Shown: one piece after another, positions 56,493-64,000 of the stretch
Layout of the letters: the number at the start of each line of letters is the position of its first letter
Numbering within the stretch: position 1 is the first letter of the stretch
DNA from: Antedon mediterranea
Taxonomy: Eukaryota > Echinodermata > Crinoidea > Comatulida > Antedonidae
Length of the DNA stretch: 64,000 bases
NCBI RefSeq assembly: GCF_964355755.1
Contig: NC_092676.1
Coordinates: forward strand, 3,456,288-3,520,287
Direction of reading: 5' to 3'
Made by a program: the position numbers and the translations under genes
The notes under the pieces: model-generated
What the model saw: only the letters and a program-made list of their open reading frames with translations
Database searches by the model: none
Told to the model about the DNA's origin: nothing

Positions 56493-59206
56493 AAGAAGAA
56501 AAACATAACCAACCGTACAGAATAGTAATACAAAAACAAACAATGAAAAGTCCACTAACGCATATTATCAAAGAGACTTGTTTATGAATGTTTAATCTAT
56601 TAAGGCTTTTATTATGTGAAATTGTTATCTGTTATTATTGTCCCCAACACGTACAGGGGTGTGACTTATTCTTTTACGTATTCTAAGACTAGTATGAGCC
56701 ATGATAGTTCCATGGTAAAAGAAATAGAAAAGTAGGCTAAATATTATAAGTTAATATCTTGAAATATTTAATTTTGTTTAAGGAAGTAAATAAAAAAATA
56801 TTATATTAGAAATAATCAACTCTGAGAGATGAACATTAACCAGAAAAGAGAGTTTTATATTAATGTCGTTTACTGTTTTTATATCTAATTGTCTATACAT
56901 TTTATACATTTTTACATTATATGCATATATTTTCTTTGTTATCCTTTTTAATGTAAAATTTTACGGTTTTGGCTATTTGTATAATTGATCGTATGTTTTT
57001 GGACAAATAAATGAATTAATATAATTATGCGATATGTGTAATGTTTCTTTAAGACGCATTTGTGAAAACTGTATTCAGAAAAAACATCAAATAAAATAAA
57101 AAAAGGCTGTTTATAAGTTTCTACGTTTTAATGATAAAGGGGTTAATTGGCCAACAAGAGGTGAACATTAGCTTGTTGACTCTATTTATGATCAAAGTAG
57201 AACATCATCAATCAACAAACTGAATCTATTAAACATCATTAACATGTTATTTTAGTTTAAAAAAAGTTCAACAATAAAAGAATATATATATACTAGTGAC
57301 ACGTGTTCTATAGAACACGAGCCCAGTCAGCCAATTTGTGTAAACAAAAAATAATATATAATATATTTAATAAAAAACATTAAATCTCTTGTTGTCATTG
57401 ATTGACCTCCCACCCAAATCGTTCCTGATGGGACAAGAACGTTTGCTCTTTACATACAAAATTTTATTTCACAGTTTCAGTCTTATAGGGGGCGGTATAC
57501 AATACTAGAAAAATGTTGAATGCTTCCTCATGATGAACTGTGTAGTGTAGTTGACAAAAGTACATTTTTCTACAATATATATTAATAAAATATTGCACGA
57601 GCATTATTTTATAACATTTGTATAAACATCAACCATCGAGAAATATAAAACAGACAGCGGAAATACATATAACTGCGTGACGTCAGCAATGAAAACGATG
57701 ACCACTAAAACAGACAGTACAAATGAGTATGATTATGTTGAAACATAGGTGCAGCCACGGTGAAGAACGATTGTCACATGAGGAAGCCAGTAAAAACGGA
57801 AAGATAGGCGTACTGTATGTAAAAAGTCAAATGTTGATGCACATTTTGCAGAATGTGTACTAAACATTGAAACTTAAATATTCAAATATAATTGATTATA
57901 AAAACAATCTTCAACATGAAAGGAAAACATTAAAGTGAAACAATTAATTTATTTTACTTTAGATTTGACTTGCCTTTCGGTGCAATGCTCAGTGTATAGG
58001 TTCGTTCACACGGAAGACGGCGACGTTCAACCTTTTACAGGATTTATATTATTCAACAGAACAGCGACGTTTTCAAATTACTTCAACTGAATATTCCATA
58101 ATACAGTATCACATGTGAATCACATGTATCTCCTAGTATATCATAGACCATAACCTAACCATTAACCTATAACCTTATACATAATACAGACACCACTGTG
58201 GTGCTGTTTAATTCGGAATGTTCCTATGATACACCATGTCGTATGTAGAGATACTGCACTGAGAATCGGGTAGTTAATTAGTTTGCTGATTTGGGTAATC
58301 AGCCAATCACGAGGCTTAATCATATTCTGGTTCATTTTTTGGTAAATTTCTAAGCTATGAATTAAAGTTAGAATTGAAGAGATGTCTTCGGCTTTCGGGA
58401 ATGTACAAATTTTAGTTTTTGGTCCTAAACATAGTGCCACAACATTCTATTAAATATAGTACTCATAGCATAGAACTAAAATAAACGTTTATTTTATACA
58501 CTCACTTTGTACTTTATCAAATGAATTGTTTCACAAACAAAAAACCCTCCCCCCCCCTCCCCACCTAAAAAAGAGTACAACAACCAAAGTATCACGAAAT
58601 GTAAGAATAGTAAATATCTTTATTTAACATTTGATACGACAGGAAAAATAAAGTTATGCAGAGTGTTTTAACCAATCAAAGTCACGAACTACTCGGCATT
58701 TACAATTAAATTCTCACTAACCACGCCCCCGACTGATAAACGTTTATCACGCCCTCTGGAAGAAAAATGACAATGTATTAGGAAAGTATTTTTAAAGTAT
58801 TACATCATTAATGTTGAATATTCAGTGGCGCTATTTCCTGATATTTTATTTCTGCAGTAATCAAGTTTATCACTGGTGCTGAAGTAGATCATTCCAACTT
58901 ATATAACAACAAAATAAAGTTGTAATAAATAAAGTCCCAACGTGTAATGTTTAACTACGAATACAGGATCTAACCATATAGGAAGTTGTTTAATACTGGA
59001 CATAATGTTTCATTGAAGTGTTTATAAATTGAGTACCATTTACAGCATACGTGAACATCAAGCAAACATGATTTAATTTCTAAAACATTATTACTGGTGT
59101 CTTTGAATCGTCGGAAAAAGGAATATAATTTATAGGAATATTTGCGTAAATCTCAATTTGGTAAGGAAGTTCCAATATTCGGACGTCAATCGAGGCGCCT
59201 GCGTAA
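56493..59206. repeat. 3' flank of K and shared spacer, copy 4
   Basis: Nearly the same as 16453-19490 but without the SINE. It contains the receptor-tail relic with its TAG at about 57660-57800 and a C-run near 58549-58562. It ends at GCGCCTGCGTAA, where a Harbinger-like element separates it from the start of L'. Confidence 0.75.
58672..58906 (+). promoter_or_regulatory. Candidate promoter of L', displaced
   Basis: CCAATCA, CCACGCCCCC and TTATATAA (58899) in the same order as upstream of E and G, but now about 2.9 kb from the start codon because of the inserted element. Confidence 0.3.
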
Positions 59207-59918
59207 AGGCCTGTGCACACCAAACGCGAAGCCGCGAAGCGTCATGCGTCACGCGTCATTCGACGGATCGCTTTGAAAGTTGAATTGTCATGCGTCTATT
59301 AGTTTTTCTTGTCGGTTCCCACTAAACGCGTCACGATCTGCTGATTCGTCGCGATTGCTAGGCCTAGGAGATAGTGGGTTGGCCAATACAATGCTACATT
59401 TAAAATAATCAGAGAAGATGACTCTGAAGTATTTCCTACGTAAGTTTAACCAGAGAAGAGTTAAATTAAAATGTAATTTAACTCTTCCCTGGTTACACCA
59501 ATCACAGTGTTTGGTTTTGGTGGGAAAATGTTATCCTTTTCCAAAGCTTGAAATGTGCATGATTGTATGTATATATCACAAGGACAGAAGAAGATGTATC
59601 CAATATCAATACAGTTACAAGAATTAAATTTATTTATTGCATGTTGATTACACGTACATGTGATCTGCTGACTGTATTTATTAGAGGTGTTACAAATATC
59701 TTTCAACAGAGGTTATTATAACCATATAAAACATTTCATATAAACACGAACTGGGAATCTTCATGGGTTTGTCACTTTCAAATATAAACTATAGGCCTAT
59801 ATATTAATGTAAAGTTTTCACATTCATTTTCTAATTATTATTAAATATTATATTATTCATGACAAAACATACAGTTTTTTTCTCATTTGATTAAATGTAA
59901 TAAATATCCCAAACTCAT

Positions 59919-60105
59919 AATTACACTGTATATTATCTTATGACTTTTTTTTCACATAAATACACTTATGTAAATAGTGAATCATTGTTTTTAAAGGTAT
60001 CATTAAATAATTAATCATTACACTGTATATTATCTTATGACTTTTTCACATAAATACACTTATTGAAATAGTGAATCATTGTTTTTAAAGGTATAATTAA
60101 ATATC
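59919..60105. repeat. Tandem repeat of about 95 bp, two copies
   Basis: TTACACTGTATATTATCTTA to AGGTAT(C/A)ATTAAAT occurs twice in a row with few differences, inside the Harbinger-like element. Confidence 0.85.
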
Positions 60106-60714
60106 AACCAGATTTTCTTTTTTACTACTCCTGAATACTTTCGCAAAATAATATCAAAATAATAAATTTAAAATGTATCATCCCAAAAAAAATGAAAATT
60201 GAAGAAATATTATTATTGTTAAAAGTGAATAACTAACCCTAAAGTGTTATACTGTATTACACACAACGAAAATGTTTTAAATTATATTTTCAGGAAGACA
60301 ATATATCTTGTCCAAAAAATGTCACTAAACTTAAAAATGTATTGTCCCATAGAATCATGAAAAATGAAGATGATTAAAATCAAATTTGAATAGGCCATTT
60401 TGTAGTTTTAACAAAGTTAATCACTTACATAGAAAAAAAAACCCAAAAAACTTATGTTTTCACTTATAAAATGAAAAAAATTCCATTAGCTGGCTGCCAA
60501 TTTGACTATTTTTTTAGTATTGGAGTATAACAAAACATACATATTATATTTCCATGTGTTCTCTATTGCTAAAAAAAGACATTCAGTTCAGCTTTCCTTC
60601 TATAACCACTTAATAAATACTAGTTACAGTCCAACTTCTCCTTAATCTCTTCCATTTTCTATAAAAAAAAAAATGAAACAAGTATTAATAAATTGCTATA
60701 GTAAGGCATATTGC

Positions 60715-61480
60715 TCAAATCATTTTTTCTGGCCTATGTATGTCACCAACTGACATACCCATTTGAAAAAAGTCTATACAAACCTGTATCAGCCTCATAA
60801 TTGCCAGTCCACGTTTTTGAGGAGCAATTGCTCTTAATTCCATGGCAATAATATACTGGCCGCTTAAACTACTAGCTTGGTCATTGGTGGAGTTTGTAAC
60901 GCTGGTAATAGCCTGAAGGATCCCATTTATCAATGTTCATCTAATTGACATAAAAGAAACAAAAACAACAGTATTTATGTATTAATATTACTACTACTAG
61001 GCCTATCCTAGCCTTACAACACTAAATCAACTAAATATTAGGCCTATAAATATTAATTAATAATAATAAGTAGGCTAGGCCTAGCTCATAGTAGACTAGT
61101 AGGGATTAGTAAGTATTATGTAGGCCTATAAGTACTACTTGACATGGCCTAGCCTACTAGGGTATATGTAGCCTAGGCTAGGTAGGCCTAGCTAGGCCCT
61201 AGTATTGCCTAAACCTAGGTAGGCCTAGGCCTAGGCTAGAAATAGGCTTGCCAACTCACTTTACAAATTGATCTCTGACGCGTTTTAGGCCTAGTTTTTC
61301 TGGCATTCTTCTACACAGATGTTTGTCTGAAATTATTGTCTTCATGCATTAATCCTTATGTTTCTGTCTGTGTATGACTTACTTCCCTTATCGTAAAGAC
61401 AAGAAGGGTAAGTATTTCCATAAAGACCTCGCTCGTCAGCCACCATTTTTTTGCCGTCGGTGGCGTCGATGAAAGATATT
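60715..61480 (-). pseudogene. Degenerate MADF/BESS-type gene of the Harbinger-like element
   Basis: Minus-strand pieces. The first (start near 61445) reads MVADERGLY then CLYDKGSKSYTDRN, the pattern of the N-terminal part of MADF DNA-binding domains, and stops at a TGA. Sequence near 61250-61335 in another frame reads GLKRVRDQFVK, fitting the end of the same domain. A second open piece (60933-60715) has LSGQYIIAMELRAIAPQKRG, similar to a BESS-type C-terminal motif. Harbinger elements usually carry such a DNA-binding partner gene besides the transposase. Frameshift and stop, or introns not resolved here, break it. Confidence 0.5.
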
Positions 61481-61817
61481 CCTGACTTCTGATTGGTTGA
61501 CGAACGCAAACCGCGCTCGCGACGCCTCAAAAAGTTGACCAAGGTTCAACTTTTGAAAATTCGCGTGCGAAGCCTTCGCTGCTGTCGTTTTCAACGCGTT
61601 GAAGTTGAAATTCGACTATCGTACACTGTTCGCTTGTATGTTCACACTGGAAGTGTCCGTCGCCTGCCGCGTGCGTCACTTTTTAACGCGAAATTCGCGG
61701 CTTCGCGTTTGGTGTGCACCGGCCTTAAGTACACTACTATTCATATTATAACAACGCATGGGAACATCAATCGAACATTATGTCTTATGATATCTAATAT
61801 TGACTACAATGTTTAAA

Positions 61818-63572
61818 ATGTCTCATCTTCAACATTGTACATTGCTGTTTTTCAAGTGCTTGATTGTATTGTATAGTATATTTCACTGTTGTTGTGCACA
61901 ATCCTATACTTTTACAAAACAACCCAAATCTGTTCTTGTTGGACAAGGAAACACAGCATCGTTATCGTGTGAATGGACACCAGCATTGAATGAAAACCAT
62001 GTCGTTTTCTGGTCAGCATACCCTCATGTTGGTGGGTTGCAAGCAATCGATAGGTCAACTTAAAAGTACAATTTAACAACTATAGCAACATCTTCATATC
62101 TTTCCATTTTTAATGTTGGTTACAATGATGTAGGAAGATACAGGTGTGATATCTCGGAAGGTGCTGCTTCATTTAGTCTGTCTGAATTTGCTTCTGTGGT
62201 GATAGGAGAAATAGTGTGCGATCCAAAGAATAGCAATGGTGAGATTGGAACAACGATGACATGTTCCTATTTTACTTCTTATTATTCACGTGATATTGAT
62301 TTACTATGGTATAAAAACAGGAAACAAATTACATCAAAAGTACCACAAAACAATGCTATAAAATCAAGAGCTTTGACTGTTGAAGACGATAGAGATGTAT
62401 TTACTTGTAAAGCCACAATTAGATCTCAAAATCAAGTGATAGGAACTTGTGAAACTACTCCGCTAGTATTGACAATAGATGCAGAGATTGAACAATCACC
62501 GCCAGGTGCACTTCATGATGGAGATAGCTTTACCCTTACCAGCTTAGGGAAAGGTAATCCTGATTATTATGAATATGAATGGACGTGGAATGGCAAACCT
62601 GTAGGATCATCGCCAAATGGAAGTCGATTTGCAATAGATAATGTGCTAACTGTGAAGAGTGTATCAAGCAATGCCAACGGCAAAATAGTTACTTGTACTA
62701 TTAGTCGTAGTAGTCATAACAGTAGTTTAGCAACCTATACACTGAACATTATAGAGCAAATGACTACACGTTTGCAGTCGACATCTGGTACGCGTACGCG
62801 CAACTCAATTACACGTCAGCTATCAACCGACGTCCCTCATGACGAGTCCCCAACAGTAGTGACTACACGTTTACAGTCGACACCAGGTACACCAATTACA
62901 GTCAGACTATCAGAAACTAATATCCAGGGTATTGATTCTACAATAGTAATCATTTTCATCATTGGCGGAGTTGCGATAGTTCTTGTGAGTTTGATAACAG
63001 CATTTACAATTTACTTTTTAAAGAAAAGGCACAATAAACAGTACGACAAAGAAGAGACAAAACCCGAAAATGTACCATTGAAAGAACCAGTCTACGGTAA
63101 CACTGAACAAAACATTAACAGTTCTGAATTAGATAATGACCTGTGTGAAAATGTGGAAACAATGTACGCAGAACCTGACCTGTCAACAAATGGGTGCCAT
63201 ATTAAATATGACACGCCACAGAATGCAGTAAACATTGATAAAACTGATGATTCTTTAGGTAAGCCAATGAAACCTAATGAAATGAGTGATGCTAAGCCTA
63301 GAAAAAGGACAAGTGCCGAAAATACGGATATAATACAAGTAAGACCAACCGGACCAACCAAGTCCCACACTGTTAAAGAAAGTCTTGAAGATCTGTATTC
63401 TAGGCCCAACAAACCAACGACAAGAACGCCAGAAATTACGCACGAAGATCTTACTAAGAAAAACGTAGAAGGCTTAACGTACGCAGAAATAGAGTTTACA
63501 AGCGGTACGTTCCCAGCCCCTGAACCACAAGACTACGGGCTTGATTACGCAACTGTACATATTAAGAAGTAA
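61818..63572 (+). pseudogene. IgSF receptor L', ITIM tail, one nonsense codon
   Basis: Reads as one frame of 585 codons apart from a single TAA at 62061-62063, where E has a Leu codon (TTA) at residue 82 of domain 1. An in-frame ATG at 61809 is an alternative start. The signal peptide and domains 1-2 are E-like (CTLLFFKCLIVLYS, GEIVCDP, FTSYYSRDIDLLWY). The domain 3 cysteine equivalent to C242 is Ser (LTSLGKG). The shortened stalk, transmembrane helix and tail are I-like: YGN, YAEP, YDTP, YSRP, then LTYAEI and LDYATV, both ITIM-type. No other frame damage is seen over 1.5 kb, so the break is young, polymorphic or a sequencing error; the lost cysteine argues for real decay. Confidence 0.85.
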
Positions 63573-64000
63573 CGTAATACTGTTACGTAACCGTTACGTA
63601 TTTACCGTTTACATTGTAACAATTTTTAATACGTTTATCATTAACACATATTGTAGAACTCAATATTAATCAATTTTCGATATGTGACGTAACTGTTTGG
63701 TCAAATCGTTTTGTGACAGTTTTATGCAATGTGTATGTAGGTCTAAGATTAAAACAGATTTAAAATAACAGACTATCATATTATCTATCTAGTTGTTTCT
63801 GTAACTTGTATACAGTTTTTCATATTGATATAAAGTACCATCATATTCTATGATAATTTTCTATGATAAATGAATACATAAATGCAGGTTGCATATATAC
63901 TATTATATACTATATATACTATATATATACACGTTATTTTAAATGAAAGAACACTTCTTGCTAATTGTAAATAGATATCATAGCTTTAAATCCGTTTACT
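63573..64000. repeat. 3' flank of L', duplicate of the flank of I
   Basis: Aligns with 37295-37484, then 38431-38600, then 38977 onward, skipping the LINE and SINE present there. A (TATA)n tract lies near 63895-63930. No gene is present before the window ends. Confidence 0.7.

Larger units (their letters stand above)
59207..61725. mobile_element. Harbinger-like DNA transposon in the 5' flank of L'
   Basis: Termini AGGCCTGTGCACACCAAACG and, inverted, AGGCCGGTGCACACCAAACG. TAA is duplicated at 59204-59206 and 61726-61728, and the flanks of E and G show the empty site GCGTAAGTACAC. The 3-bp TAA target fits PIF/Harbinger. The interior has a tandem repeat (59919-60105), AGGCCT-rich sequence (61000-61250) and relics of a MADF-type gene on the minus strand, but no visible transposase. 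Confidence 0.85.

Overview
This is eukaryotic nuclear DNA, probably from a marine invertebrate deuterostome. An echinoderm is my best guess, resting on the AT-rich background, the frequent short TAGGCCTA-type palindromic words, and the mixture of tRNA-derived SINEs, CR1/L2/Jockey-like LINEs and hAT-, Harbinger- and Mutator-like DNA elements. The species cannot be fixed from the sequence alone.

The window is one tandem array, all on the + strand, of a multigene family of immunoglobulin-superfamily (IgSF) receptors. Each complete gene is a single uninterrupted reading frame of about 490-735 codons. It encodes a signal peptide, a V/I-like Ig domain, a second Ig domain with an extra cysteine pair, a third Ig domain, a Thr-rich stalk of variable length, one uncharged transmembrane helix, and a long tyrosine-rich cytoplasmic tail. 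Apparently intact genes are B (5854-7701), C (10211-11671), D (14539-16452), E (19576-21627), G (26526-28730), I (35300-37294) and K (54486-56492). A (3-1454) runs off the left edge. Broken copies are F' (21902-22716, frameshift, stop and loss of two Ig domains), H' (30110-30735, scraps), J' (45260-50459, split by nested retroelements) and L' (61818-63572, one nonsense codon plus a lost Ig cysteine). Smaller relics of 5' ends and tails lie between the genes.

The tails fall into types. E, G and K, and in part D, carry repeated YDYV/YDYA, YxxP and YxN motifs. I and L' carry two C-terminal ITIM-type motifs (LTYAEI, LDYATV) plus several YxxP motifs. L' joins an E/G-type ectodomain to the ITIM-type tail of I. 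The array therefore looks like a family of paired receptors with shared ectodomains and opposite or different signalling tails, diversified by duplication and recombination. Function in immune recognition or allorecognition is inference from architecture.

Layout: A and its 3' flank (two sets of inserted DNA elements) and B at 1-7.7 kb; C and D at 10.2-16.5 kb; a repeated spacer of about 2.7 kb, present four times (before E, G, I and L'), at 16.8-19.6, 23.5-26.5, 32.3-35.3 and 56.8-61.8 kb; a transposon-rich interval at 37.3-49.3 kb containing a LINE fragment, a SINE, a complete but internally deleted LTR retrotransposon with nearly identical LTRs, a MITE, and an LTR-retroelement fragment with a LINE nested inside it; a second copy of the A-to-B block at 49.3-54.5 kb carrying a hAT-like element; then K and L', with a Harbinger-like element sitting in the 5' flank of L'. 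Many insertions can be bounded exactly because the duplicated blocks supply the empty site.
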